Source: Abelmoschus esculentus
Lineage: Eukaryota; Streptophyta; Magnoliopsida; Malvales; Malvaceae
NCBI GenBank assembly: GCA_035048815.1
Contig: JAUCBN010000038.1
Location: 15,562,501-15,626,500 of the forward strand
Direction: 5' to 3'
Length of the DNA: 64,000 nt
The number at the start of each line of letters is the position of its first letter. Position 1 is the first letter of the stretch. This document shows positions 1 to 11,001 of the stretch, piece after piece. Under the pieces are notes generated by a model, which did no database searches, was not told the DNA's origin, and worked only from the letters and a program-made list of their open reading frames with translations. Both the position numbers and the translations under genes were made by a program.

Positions 1-203
1 GTAGTCGAACCCCGAAAGTACTTTACTAGGCCCATACGAAGGAACAATATCCTTAGTATTTTCCCCCCACTTAGAGAGATGGGTTGGAATGATATAACTT
101 CGAATTAATAAACAAATGATAATTTAATTGCCACTTTAATTCAAACTTCCAAAATTAATTAAGCGGTATTTAAAAACAAGGCTTGACTCGTTTGAAAAAT
201 TTG

Positions 204-221
204 TCCCCAGCGGAGTCGCCA
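204..221 (-). other. Primer binding site of element A
   Basis: On the minus strand the bases two positions after the LTR end read TGGCGACTCCGCTGGGGA. The complement ends in CCA, as a tRNA 3' end must, so this is a convincing minus-strand primer site. I cannot name the tRNA with certainty from memory. Confidence 0.75.
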
Positions 222-223
222 AC

Positions 224-893
224 TGTTGCGACCCTTTAAAAGTCTAAATAATTAATGGGTATGAGGAAGGTCACTAGTGAAAATGAAATTGAGGGATTGA
301 AATTCTGAAAAGAAGAATTAGGTCTTGGAATTTTGGGATTAGGGTTTCAAATTAGAAATTGATTTAAAATATTGGGAATTAGGGTTTAGGTTGTTTTTTT
401 TTAAAATGGGAATTTTGAAAATCAGGGTTTGAAAGATCCTAAATTAAAGTGAATTGAGAATTTTGAGAACTAGTTAAAAGGAATTGAAAAGATTTAAAAG
501 ATTAGGGGTAAAACTGATTTTAGGGATTTAAAACTTAAGGATTAAGACATTTGCAAGGATATGAAAGGGATAGATAATATTTAAAGATTTTAAAAAAGGG
601 TGGAATCGTCACCGGCCATTTTGGTAGGCCGGACACCGTAAAAACCAGAGATTCAAAATGATTTAGGTTCGAGAGTCGGTTACGGTTAAAAACGGGTTTA
701 GAGTTTAAAACCGCCCAAAATTGGCACCTTTATAAATTACCGCTTAATTAATTTTAGATTTTTTAGATTAAAGTGACATTTAAATTAATTTGTGTATGGA
801 CTGTTATATTATTTTTTTTTTTGGCTTAATTATTCATTTAAGGGTTTATTATTTATGTTTTATTTATTTGAAATATAATAATAATAAAATGCC
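224..893 (-). repeat. LTR A, inverted copy with a 2.1 kb internal deletion
   Basis: Bases 224-790 are the reverse complement of 13455-14022 in LTR B, with about 20 mismatches by eye in about 570 bases. Bases 790-893 are the reverse complement of about 11280-11375. Relative to LTR B this copy lacks about 11376-13450, joined at a short AT-rich microhomology, and lacks the first ~510 bases of the LTR. It starts TGTTGCGACC at 224 on the plus strand, the reverse of the LTR end. Confidence 0.85.
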
Positions 894-1705
894 CTCTACC
901 AAAAAGACACCATCAAGTTGTATACTCAGGTACAAACTGCTAACCGAAAGAAATTTCTCGCTGTGGAAAGGAAAAGGATGAACGGGATTCGTATCCTAGA
1001 AGAAGAAAAGGAAAAGGGTAAGCAAGCCATGAATAAGGAAATAGAAATCCGAGAGGCTGAAATTGAGAAAGAAAAGAGGGATGCTAGGAGAGCAATCAAC
1101 CAAGAAAGAGAAAGGTACCGGGAAGAAAAAGAGAAAGGAAAACAAACCGTAGTGTGAGAAAGGGAAAATACTAACGCGTGGAAAAGAAGGGCTCAGGAAA
1201 ATAAGAATCGTTTCTGTGAGATGCAAGATCTGTATGTCTCTACTTCTGAAATTCTGAAACAGTGTCAAGCTCGGAATGCTCTGTTGGAACACAAAGTCGA
1301 GGATTTGGACCGCTCTTTAGAGAAATATGTGGCCAGAAATGGGTTTTTGGAATTACAGCTCAGTCAACAAGAGAACGCATCGCTTCAAGCACGGATAGGA
1401 GAGTTAGAAGCCAAGGTTCAAGACTATTTGGGACGACTAGTGGTCCTCGAGGGGGCTGCACAAGGAGGAGATAATTATTGGTTGCGTCGTCTTCGTGATG
1501 CCACCCGCATGATACAAGACCGAGATGATTATAACACCACTCTAATGGTACAAGAACAAGAAGTGGCCCAATATGTGAAAAACCTAGCCGCGGAAGCTGA
1601 AGCCTTAACACTTTTGTGGCACAAGACATGAAAGAAGCCGCCCGATTCATTCAACTACTCAAAGCAATTCAAGATTTAGGAACTAGGGCTGACGCCTATC
1701 TGTAG
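894..1705 (+). pseudogene. ORF1 remnant (coiled-coil protein upstream of gag)
   Basis: An open stretch from before 918 is rich in Glu, Lys and Arg (residues such as KEKRDARRAINQERERYREE) and breaks at a TGA at 1155-1157. It resumes in the same frame to a TGA at 1629-1631. The natural ending, in the next frame (MKEAARFIQLL...), stops at 1703-1705, so a frameshift lies near 1620. The pattern is a long coiled coil. Ogre/Tat elements carry an extra ORF before gag of unclear function, and this is probably its C-terminal half. The N-terminal part was lost at the junction with LTR A. Confidence 0.65.
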
Positions 1706-1955
1706 TTTCTATTTCCCTTTGTAATGAAGACTTTTTAAAGTTTAATGAAAGTTGGTTCAAGGACGATCACTAAATGAGTCAACACCTTTACTTACATATC
1801 TTTTCTTTTTTGAAGCATTTCATCATTTGCATGCATCCATTCATACATTTTATATGCATTAATCATGTATACAATTAAATTAACCTGAAAAATGTTGTAA
1901 AACAGAATTTGCAATCATTCTGCATCAATATTGCACTCGATCTCAAGTGAGAAAA

Positions 1956-3179
1956 ATGGAAGAATACTTCAGTAGGTTAGAAGCAGATCTGAGAAGCCAG
2001 ATAGAAAGATCGCAGTTGGAATTGAAAGAATCCATGTTGAAAGCTCAGCAAGACATGCTGGAACAGCTCACCCAAATGTTAGGACTTAAGCCATAAGATG
2101 ATGCGAAAGGAAAAGGAACGGTAGAGAATCCGCTTCAAACCGGGATAGAACCAACATATTCCCCCATTGTTATCGGCTCAGCCCCTGTCCCATAAAAGGG
2201 AGCGACGTTTAGTTTCTGAGCCGGAACATCGATCCAGAATCCGTTATTTGGAACGACTGAAAGTGATGAAAATGCCGGCGACAATGTGCCTGATTTGGAT
2301 GAGCTCGAGAAATTCAGTAAAGTAAAAGCATAATTCTCTAAACAACTCGAGGAAACTAGGAAAGACCTTGAAGAAAAGCTTCAGGTTAGAGAAGTAGAGG
2401 ATGATTCTCTTGGTTTGAACGCGGGCGACCTCAGCCTAGTCCCCGATGTAGAAATTTCCCCGAAATTCAGAACACCTGAGTTCGAAAAGTATGACGGCAC
2501 AACATGCCCCACCGCACATGTGACCATGTTCTGTCGGAAGATGGCAGGATTTACCAGCAATGAAAAGCTTCTCATTCACTGCTTCCAGGACAGCTTGATA
2601 GGATCCGCGGCGAGGTGGTATAATCAGTTGATCCGTGCACAGATTAAGTCATGGAAAGACTTAGCAAAAGCTTTCATTGATCAATACAAGCATGTTACTT
2701 ATATGATTTCCAACAGACTTATGTTGCAGAATTTGGAACAGAAGAAAAGTGAAAGCCTTCGTGAATATGCTCAGCGATGGCGAGATCTCGCGGCACAAGT
2801 ACAACCACCACTTCGTGAAAACAAAATCGCTCTCATGTTTGTGGATATTTTGAGAGGAGTGTTGTACGATCGATTCATCAGTAACCCGATAAGTAACTTT
2901 GCTGAATTGGTCATGACCGGTGAGCGTATTGAGGCAACCATCAAAAGTGGTAGGATTGAGGGAGGTGAGCCGCCCAAAAAGCAATTTAAGAGAAAGGAGC
3001 ATGAAGTAAATGCCTTCGAAACATGTCAGAATTTAACAATATCGCAACCACAACCGGCTAGCAATACTCAGGGAGGCGGTAGAAGAGATGATAGGAAGCC
3101 GAAGAAAGAATTTGAGAAGACGACCTTCACCCCTATCCCGATCCCGTACAAGGAGTTGTACGCTCAGTTACACAGCTGA
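1956..3179 (+). pseudogene. gag, capsid region
   Basis: An ATG at 1956 opens a short coiled-coil start (MEEYFSRLEADLRSQ...) stopped by TAA at 2094. The same frame carries further stops at 2193, 2217 and in the AGCATAATTC context near 2330. From 2415 it is open and matches the retrotransposon gag domain: FEKYDGT, a long helical region with ARWYNQL and FIDQYKHV, LREYAQRWRDLA and a C-terminal basic linker. Gag forms the virus-like particle that packages the RNA. Near 3170 the frame is lost: the protein continues in the next frame as SYTADLVRPFHVTPF. Confidence 0.82.
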
Positions 3180-4431
3180 TTTGGTGCGACCTTTCCATGT
3201 GACTCCTTTCAGTCCACCATATCCAGCATGGTACGATGCAAAAGCACATTGCGAATATCATGCCGGCGTTCCTGGTCATAACATTGAGAACTGTATAGCT
3301 TTCAAGAAGCTTGTTCAGAATTTGTTGAATACGGGAGTCTTATAGTTGGGAGAACCAAGTACCACTAGTAACCCGCTTCCTAATCACGGGAATCAGGGGA
3401 TTAATAGTATCGAAAAAGAATCCCCTAAAAAGGCCAAATCTATGGTGTCGGAGATACGATCCCCTTTAAGGTGGGTGTTCCGACATTTGTGCATGGCACG
3501 TCTAATTGACCGAGGGATGATAATTGTAAAGAAGGGATGTGGTCGATACTGTGAATACCATCAGTCTAGTGATCATGACATTCAGGCTTGCGCGGAATTT
3601 CGTGGTAGGGTGCAAGCACTCATGGATACCAAAGAAATCGAGTTCTCTGCAAAATGCGAGGAGGAAAAGCCAGAAATCTGTATGACGGACATTCCAAGCA
3701 ACAAATACACAGCTCGGAGACCCTTTATCATCAGTCGTAGGTTGGACGAAGAGGGGTCTTATAGCTAAAATGTTCTGAGGCTCGTAATTACTCCTCCCTC
3801 GACCTTTCCCTTTAAAAGCACACAGAGGGTGCCTTGGAGTTACACCGCCAATATCTCTACACCTGGAAATCCAGGAACGCAAGAAGCAGTTACACCAGAA
3901 GAGGGGAGGCCGGTTCAGGAAGGTGATGTATTGGGGCAAAATTCCGAAATAGTGAATGAAATAGGGCACTTTACAAGGAGCGAGAGATGTTACTCCCCTC
4001 AGGAGGAGAAGAGACCCGACGAACAAAAGGGTAAGGGCAAACTCGTTGAGCCAGAAGCAGTAAAAGTATTCGGGGATGATCCCCCCTCAAAGATCCTCGA
4101 GCCCGTGACTGAGGCTCAAGCCCAAGAGTTTTTAAGGTTCCTGAAGCACAGTGAGTACAATGTGGTCGATCAACTTCGAAAGCAACCGGCCAGAATCACG
4201 GTGCTCGACCCGTTACTAAATTCTGAAAAGCACCGAGAAGCGTTACTAAAGGTGTTGAATCAAACTTTTGTAAAACAAGATATCACTGTCAAGAAACTTG
4301 ATCAGATTGTGAACCACATAGTTGTTGATAATTATATCACTTTCAGTGATGATGAAATCCCAGAGGAAGGAAGAGGTTCAACTAAAGCTCTCAATATCAC
4401 AACTCACTGCAAGGGGCATGTTTTGCCATGA
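3180..4431 (+). pseudogene. gag C-terminal part with zinc-knuckle-like repeats
   Basis: After the frameshift the reading frame holds two spaced Cys/His clusters, CEYHAGVPGHNIENC (about 3250-3294) and CEYHQSSDHDIQAC (about 3550-3591). Their spacings, C-X2-H-X5-H-X4-C and C-X2-H-X4-H-X4-C, are related but not the classical CCHC knuckle; they probably bind nucleic acid. In-frame stops fall at 3343-3345 (TAG), 3766-3768 (TAA) and 4429-4431 (TGA). The part from 3829 on is a charged linker followed by a helical stretch (EAQEFLRFLKHSEYNVVDQL) that precedes the protease in this lineage. Confidence 0.7.
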
Positions 4432-5400
4432 GTGCTTATCGATAACGGGTCTGCCCTTAATGTTATGCCCATGACTACTTTACAACGACTGCCTATTGAT
4501 AACTCTCATATGAAGTTTTGTCAAAACACTGTCCGGGCATTTGACGACACTCAGAGGGAAGTGGCCGGGAAGATAGAGATACCTCTGCTTATAGGCCCAG
4601 TCGAATATGTTATAGAGTTCGTGGTTATAGACATCCGACCGTCGTACAATTGCTTATTAAGGAGGCCATGGATTCATGCATCCGGGGCTGTCCCTTCTTC
4701 CCTTCATCAGAAGCTGAAATATGTGATGGAAGGAAAACTTGTGACAGTCAACGCGGAACAGGACGTCATTGCTGTTGTAACTTCGGATGTTCCCTATGTG
4801 CCCCCTGCTGAAGATGCTCTAGAATGTTCCTTTCGAGCCTTGGAATTCATCAACGCCACTTTTGTGGCGGAGGGGAGTCGGATTCCAACCCCGAGATATT
4901 CGAACTGCACTAAGATGGTATTGATTGAGACTGTTGGAAAAGGAGCTAGGAAAGGGAGATGACTCCGAAAGAACTTACAAGGATGTCTGAAAGTCAGAAG
5001 TGTTATTGACAAGAAAGATAGGTTTGGGTTAGGCTTTCACCCTACCTATCTGCAAAGGAAACAAGAAAGAAAGAGGAGGGAGGAGCAAAGAAGAGCCCGA
5101 CTCAGGGGAGAAGACATCTCATGGAAACCAATAGTCAAAACTGATCTTAAGAATAGTTTCACCTTCGAAGGGATTGAGAATTCTGAGGAGAAAGTGCACT
5201 AAGCCAATTTAGAAGGACAAAAGTTTTATGAGGATGAGCTTATGAGTGAAATTTTCGAAATGATAGATGTAAATATGATCTCCCAGAATGCCAAGGGAAA
5301 GTCTGCACTATTTGTCATTCGTCCATGTCTCCCGGATGAAAAGCTCAACAATTGGACAAGCATCGATCTGCCTGTAGTTGCTAAGAATGAATCAAAATAA
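4432..5400 (+). pseudogene. Aspartic protease and G-patch-like basic tail
   Basis: The frame resumes right after a TGA with VLIDNGSALNVMP, an aspartic protease active site where the usual DTG/DSG is DNG. It continues through VVIDIRPSYNCLLRRPWIHASGAV, typical of Tat-lineage proteases. Stops occur at 4960-4962, 5200-5202 and 5398-5400, all in one frame. Between them lies a Gly/Lys/Arg-rich segment (DRFGLGFHPTY, KRREEQRRARLRGE) resembling the degenerate G-patch seen after the protease in related elements. The enzyme would process the polyprotein. The premature stops make it inactive as read. Confidence 0.75.
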
Positions 5401-5401
5401 T

Positions 5402-5630
5402 GTCTAAAAAACACCTCCCATTCGCTTTCGCTCCAAAGCAATGGGATTTCTTTGTAAAGGGCATCTATGTTAATCTGCATTTCAATGAAAACAAAGGGCT
5501 TCACGCTCTTTTTCTCTCAAATGGCAAACAATCTTCTTTTCATACATTTTGTTCCTTGCATTCTTTATCTCTTTATTCTTTATTTAATATGTATACTATT
5601 TTCCAACATAGGAAATTTAAATTCTTGCAG
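5402..5630 (+). other. Putative intron between protease and reverse transcriptase
   Basis: Protease and RT are in the same frame but are separated by about 230 stop-containing bases that are T-rich and lack recognisable coding sense. The right edge is a strong splice acceptor: a pyrimidine-rich tract, then TTCTTGCAG ending at 5630. A GT at 5402 just after the last protease-side residues is one possible donor; the exact donor is uncertain. An intron at this place is a known feature of Ogre elements. Confidence 0.6.
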
Positions 5631-7260
5631 GTTCGATAATATCGATTGTATGAATGATACTAAACTTAATCCTGTACCGAATTTCGAACGACCCGTACTT
5701 GTCGCAGAAGCCGAAGAAGAGGGAGAGGAGTTAGAGATCCCCGATGAGTTAATAAGGTTGATGGCCAGTGAGGAAAAGCAGATACTACCCCATCAGGAGG
5801 ATCTGGAGATAATAAATTTGGGATTTGAAAAAGAAAGAAGAGAGGTAAAAATAGGTACCACTTTAGCACCTGACTCAAGGGAAAAATTAATTGGGTTGCT
5901 TTCGGAGTTTAAAGATGTTTTTGCTTGGACGTATCAAGATATGCCAGGTCTAAATACAGATATTGTTGTACACAAGCTACCCACACGACCGGAGAATAAG
6001 CCCGTCCAACAAAAGCTCCGTAGGTTGAGAACGGATATGTTGTTGAAAATTAGAGAAGAAGTAAGAAAGCAGTTCAAAGCCGGGTTCTTGAAAGTAGCGA
6101 AGTACCCAGAGTGGGTTGCGAATATCGTGCCGGTACCCAAAAAGGATGGGAAAGTACGCATGTGCATAGATTATCGTGACCTCAATAAGGTCAGTCCCAA
6201 AGACAATTTTCCTCTCCCGCATATTGACACCCTTGTTGATAATACTGCGGGGCATTCATGGTTTTCTTTTATGGATGGTTTTTCGGGTTATAATCAGATC
6301 AAGATGTGCCCTGGTGACATGGAAAAAACCACCTTCGTGACACTGTGGGGCACGTTTTGCTATAAAGTAATGCCTTTTGGGTTGAAAAATACCGGGGCCA
6401 CATATCAAAGAGCAATGGTGACTCTTTTTCACAACATGATGCACAAAGAGGTTGAAGTGTATGTGAATGACATGATCGCCAAATCCAAGACGGAGAATGA
6501 ACATATTCAGAATCTGCAAAAGTTGTTTCTGAGGTTAAGAAAATATCAGTTGAAGCTCAATCCCGCCAAATGTACTTTCGCAGTAACATCCGGAAAGCTC
6601 CTCGGGTTCGTAGTCAGCCGAAGAGGAATAAAAATTGATCCGGATAAGGTCAAGGCCATAAGGACCTCCCGCCACCGCAAACCCAAAAGGAAGTTCGTGG
6701 TTTCTTAGAAAGGCTGAACTATATCTCCCGTTTCATATCTCAGTTAACGGATAAGTGTGACCCTATTTTTAGGCTTCTCCGTAAAAATAACCCAAGAACA
6801 TGGGATGAAGATTGTCAGGCAGCGTTTAAGAAAGTCAAGGATTATCTAACTAAAGCCCCAGTTTTAGTGGCTCCCGTGCCTGATCGACCATTGATTTTAT
6901 ACCTAACAGTTTTCGAGAACTCAATGGGCTGTGTGTTAGGCCAACAAGACGAGTCAGGTAGGAAGAAAAGAGCAATCTACTATTTAAGTAAAAAGTTCAC
7001 AGAAGGCGAATCTCGATATCCACAGACTCAAAAGTTGTGTTGTGCCCTGGTTTGGGCAACTAACAGATTGAGACAATATATGTTGTATCACACCACCTAT
7101 CTAATATCACGGTCTGATCCCTTAAAAGCCCTAATGGAAGCACCGACGTTGGCAGGAAAGATGGTTCGATGGCAGATGCTTTTGTCTGAATTCGATATTG
7201 TGTATGTGAATCAAAAATCCGTAAAGGGCAGTACAGTGGTCGATTTCTTGGCAAGTCGGG
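5631..7260 (+). pseudogene. Reverse transcriptase and RNase H
   Basis: Starts after the acceptor at 5630. RT landmarks in order are VPVPKKDGKVRMCIDYRDLN, FSFMDGFSGYNQIK, MPFGLKNTGATYQRAM and VYVNDMIAKS. The catalytic box is therefore YVND in place of YVDD (GAT to AAT), losing one metal-binding Asp. Near 6660-6708 the frame slips: the protein continues in the next frame as DLPPPQTQKEVRGFLERLNY. RNase H follows with LILYLTVFENSMGCVLGQQDE and SKKFTEGESRYPQTQKLC. Both changes would abolish cDNA synthesis. Confidence 0.88.
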
Positions 7261-7775
7261 TTGCGAAGAATTATGAACCCCTGAACTTTGATTTCCCGGA
7301 TGAAGATTTGGTATCTGCCATAGCCGAGGGTGAAATAACCGAAACCGCAGTACCATGGAAACTATATTTTGATGGGGCTTCCAACGCCCTTGGGCACGGC
7401 ATAGGGGCAATGTTGGTCTCCCCGGAGGAAGTTCATTATCCGCTCACGAGCAGGTTGAATTTCTTTTGCACTAATAATATGGCAGAATATGAAGCTTGTA
7501 TAATGGGTCTGTACGCAGCTATCGAACGAAAGGTTCGTGTCCTTCAGGTGTTCGGAGACTCTTCGCTAGTCATTTATCAGTTACGGCAAGAGTGAGAAAC
7601 CAAGGACCCCAAGTTGATCAAATATTATAATCTGATTCAGGATTTGATTCAAAATTTTGAAAGAATCAGTTTTGAATATTTACCGAGGGAGGATAACCAA
7701 ATGGCTGATGCTTTGGCCACTCTGGCCGCGACTTTCAAGACAAACACAAAGGCTCAAATGAGGTTACTAGAGATG
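7261..7775 (+). pseudogene. Second (archaeal-type) RNase H
   Basis: Follows the first RNase H in frame after a short linker. It begins at about 7354 with LYFDGASNALGHGIGAML, then FFCTNNMAEYEACIMGL, VFGDSSLVIYQL and PREDNQMADALATLA, the D-E-D-D pattern of an archaeal-type RNase H. A TGA at 7593-7595 interrupts it between the third and fourth acidic positions. This extra domain between RT-RNase H and integrase is a hallmark of the Tat lineage and the main reason for that assignment. Confidence 0.82.
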
Positions 7776-9083
7776 CAAAGCATCGAATTACCCGCCCATT
7801 GTTATGGAGTGGAAGAGGAGAAAGATGAGAATCCTTGGTATCACGATATTCTGCAGTACATCAAATCTCAAGTTTACCCTAAAGGAGCCATAGATATTGA
7901 TAAAAGGACTATTAGGAGAATGGCATCAGGGTACGTCCTCGATGGGGATACCTTGTACAAAAGAGGGAGTGATCAGGTGTTAATGAGATGTGTTGGCGCC
8001 CAAGAAGCTAAAACCATAGTGACAGAAATACACGAAGGCATATGCGGGACTCATGCTAATGGTTTTGCAATGGCTAGAGAAATCATGAGATGTGGCTATT
8101 ATTGGTCAACGATGGAAGGAGACTGCATTAGTCATGCCAAAAGATGTCACAAATGTCAGATCTATGCAGATAAAATTCATTCCCCGCCATTGTCGTTACA
8201 TACTTTGAACGCACCTTGGCCTTTTGCCGCCTGGGGGATAGATGTCATCGGACAGATTCATCCTAAGGTATCTAATGGACACCGCTTCATTTTAGTAGCA
8301 ATTGATTATTTCACTAAATGGGTAGAGGCTGCCTCCTACGCCAACATCACGCGAGCCACGGTCTGTAGGTTTCTGAAAAAAGAGATCATCTGTCGTTATG
8401 GTTTGCCAGAAAGAATTATTACCGATAACGCCACAAATCTGAACAACAAGATGATTTCTGAGGTGTGTGAACAGTTTAAGGTTATGCATCACAACTCTAC
8501 CGCATACCGTCCTAAGATGAACGGTGCAATTGAGGCCGCTAATAAGAACATTAAGAGGATCATAGCGAAAACTACAGATACTTTTAAGGATTGGCATGAG
8601 AAGTTGCCTTTTGAGTTGTTTGCTTATCGAACCTCAATACGAACCTCGACCGGGGCAACCCCATACTCATTGGTTTACTGTATGGAAACAGTCCTACCAC
8701 TCGAAGTCGAAATACCTTCTCTCCGAATTTTGAGTGAATCTAAATTGGAAGATGCTGAATGGACACAAGTCAGGATAGACAATTTGAATCTGATAGAGGA
8801 AAAGAGATTGAACGCCATTTGTCATGGTCAGATGTATCAGAAAAGAATGATGCGAGCCTATAATAAGAAGGTTAGGCCTCGTGAATTTCAGGAAGGGGAT
8901 ATGGTGCTAAAAAGGGTTCTACCTATTCAAAAGGATTTTCGAGGGAAATGGATGCCTAACTGGGAAGGGCCGTACATTGTGAAGAAGATCTTTTCAGGGG
9001 GAGCTGTCATTCTGACAGAGATGGACGGGAATGAGTTGGGTAATCCTGTGAATTCCGATTGGATCAAGAGGTATTATGCTTGA
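7776..9083 (+). pseudogene. Integrase
   Basis: The longest uninterrupted stretch of the element. The N-terminal zinc-binding HHCC is visible as HEGICGTH and CHKCQIY. The catalytic core has all three acidic residues: WGIDVIG, IITDNATNLN and MNGAIEAANKN. A C-terminal region (PREFQEGDMVLKR, GKWMPNWEGPYIV) resembles the usual GPF/Y-type tail. Translation ends at 9081-9083 (IKRYYA then TGA). Integrase itself appears intact but depends on an upstream polyprotein that is broken many times. Confidence 0.9.
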
Positions 9084-10767
9084 GTTAGAGGGGGAAGATA
9101 AGATAAAAAAAAAGAAGATAAAAAAAAGAAAAAAAACGGAGGGTTCAGGGTGAAAACCCGAAAAAAGCACCTTAGGACCACATGAGGGTTTAAGGTGAAA
9201 ATCCAAAAAGGACGCCTTAGAACCGAAGGAGATTTTGAGTTGAAAACCCGAAAGGGCGGCTCGAATATTTGCAAGGCCCGACACTTCGTCAACCTTCTCG
9301 GAGGCTGGTGTGATCAAGTCGAGAAGCAAGATCTTCGATGCGGTTGATGAGTTCTCGTATCATTCATACCTCTAATATTGTGAAGTCTGTTTTGAGTTTA
9401 ATTCTCCTCCTTCTCTTGCATATTTCGTGTTTGCCATGACTTTTGAAATATAATAGCTATATTAAATATTTCTTGTTGTATCATATTCATTCCTTTTCGG
9501 TATATTCATAGATAAATCAACCCGGAACATCAATGAACAAAGTTTTTTAAAAAAATCGCTATGATTTATCCCATCAGCTACAGGTCGGAGAGAAGCGAAG
9601 TCCAAGTCAACCCGCAGTAATCAACAGAGATCATCGAAGATTCAACTCTACAAGGTGAAAACCCGAAAGGGCGCCTAAAGGAAAGGAAAAGAGAAAGAGA
9701 AGAAGAAAAAGAAAGAAAAAAGAGACAAAAGAAAAAGAAAGAAAAAGAAAGAAAAAGAAAAGAAAAAGAGAAAAAGGAAAAAGAAGAAAGAAAAGGAGAA
9801 GAAAAAGAAAAAGAAAAAAGGAAAAAGGAGGAAGGAAAAGTCGTCAAAGCGAAAACCTGCGAACGGGTACTCTAAAAGAAGTAAATTTAGGAGTCCCGTT
9901 TTTGGAGGCGAAAAACAATGTCAGCAGATGGCTTGAGTCCTAACATAGGGAGCGATTACAGAGAAGACATGAAATCAAAGAGACCAGATCCGAACAACTT
10001 TCGTCTGTGACCCGAACATGTATCATGTAGAATAGGAGCATGCTAACCCATACCATGTCACATCATATGCATTTACAGAAAAGAGGAACACTAGCATTTC
10101 AATGTGCGCCCACTACGGTATACGCTCGAAGAGAGGGACCGTCAGATGCTACAATGATCAGAAATCAGAACATCTCGATGATGTGGATTCTATGGAGAAG
10201 GGATCAACATCGTTTTTGCGACACACTCAAAGAGAGGGGTCGCCCACCACGGTATACGCTCGAAGAGAGGGACCGTCAGATGCTGCAATGATCAGAAATC
10301 AGAGCATCTCGAAGATATGGATTCTACGGAGAAGGGATCAACATTGTTAGAATTCTAGATTTAGGGTTTCATATAGGAGAGACTCGGATCGAAGACTATT
10401 GCGAAGAGTTTTATATAGAAAAGACTCGAAGTTTTTTTAGAAGTTGGTTTCATATAAGAAGGGTCAACTTCTTCAACAAGTTCAGAGCTTAAAGTCTCGT
10501 AGAGGGAAGACCCACAGCTCAAGATCTTTTAATTTGTTCAAAATAGTAAAATAAGGGAATCAAAATTTGCTTCTGATAAACCTCTTTTAATATGTGCAGG
10601 TAGTCAGGTTACCGGTTATGGATCACGGGATCAAATAGTAAAAGATCTATCAGAGTTATGGAAAAGGGCTTTCAGATCAGAGTCTCCAAACAGGGAAGTC
10701 GGATAAAATTAGTGCTTTTTGTCTTTGCTTCATCATTGTTTTACAACGATAAGCAAAGAGGGGCAAC
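9084..10767 (+). other. 3' untranslated region of element B
   Basis: No coding sequence. Purine-rich runs lie at 9100-9140 and 9675-9840. A motif of the type GTGAAAACCCGAAAGGGCGC recurs in varied forms near 9150, 9201, 9239, 9652 and 9848. A tandem duplication and a polypurine tract follow (listed separately). Repeated 3' untranslated sequence of this kind is common in Tat-type elements. Confidence 0.7.
10107..10350 (+). repeat. Tandem duplication, period about 134 bp
   Basis: The segment containing CGGTATACGCTCGAAGAG begins at about 10115 and again at about 10249. The two copies are nearly identical over more than 100 bases, and the second is slightly truncated. It lies in the element's 3' untranslated region. 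Confidence 0.85.
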
Positions 10768-10788
10768 TGTAATCACTAATTTTATCCG
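10700..10788 (+). promoter_or_regulatory. Polypurine tract inside a nested hairpin at the 3' LTR boundary
   Basis: The purine tract AAGCAAAGAGGGG (10751-10763), followed by CAAC, directly precedes the LTR start TGTAATC at 10768. A perfect 15 bp outer stem pairs 10700-10714 with 10774-10788. An inner stem of 9 bp pairs 10722-10730 with 10751-10759, closed by a further near-palindrome (10732-10750). The tract primes plus-strand DNA synthesis. The outer right arm already lies within the LTR. Confidence 0.75.
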
Positions 10789-10970
10789 GTGTCTAAATTC
10801 GGGTTCAATTTTAATTTTCACTTCAATAACGGGCTTGAAAATGTCAGAAAAAGAGAATCAAAAATTACTTCATTAGCGTATATGTATTTTTATCCAAAAA
10901 ATCACAAAAATATTACTTTATGTATATATATTAAAATTATACATACTAATATTTTGTTCTTTCTACTTCC

Positions 10971-11001
<31 letters not shown>

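Larger units (their letters stand above)
1..893 (-). mobile_element. Minus-strand Ty3 element A: leader, primer site and rearranged 5' LTR
   Basis: Read on the minus strand, an LTR (893 to 224) ends in CGCAACA and is followed after 2 nt by a tRNA-like primer site (221 to 204), then untranslated leader running off the left edge. This order marks the 5' end of an element pointing left, opposite to the gag-pol that starts beyond 894. Bases 101-177 of the leader, read on the plus strand, closely resemble the LTR segment at 13440-13515, so a piece of LTR also sits inverted inside this leader. No coding sequence is visible here. Confidence 0.75.
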
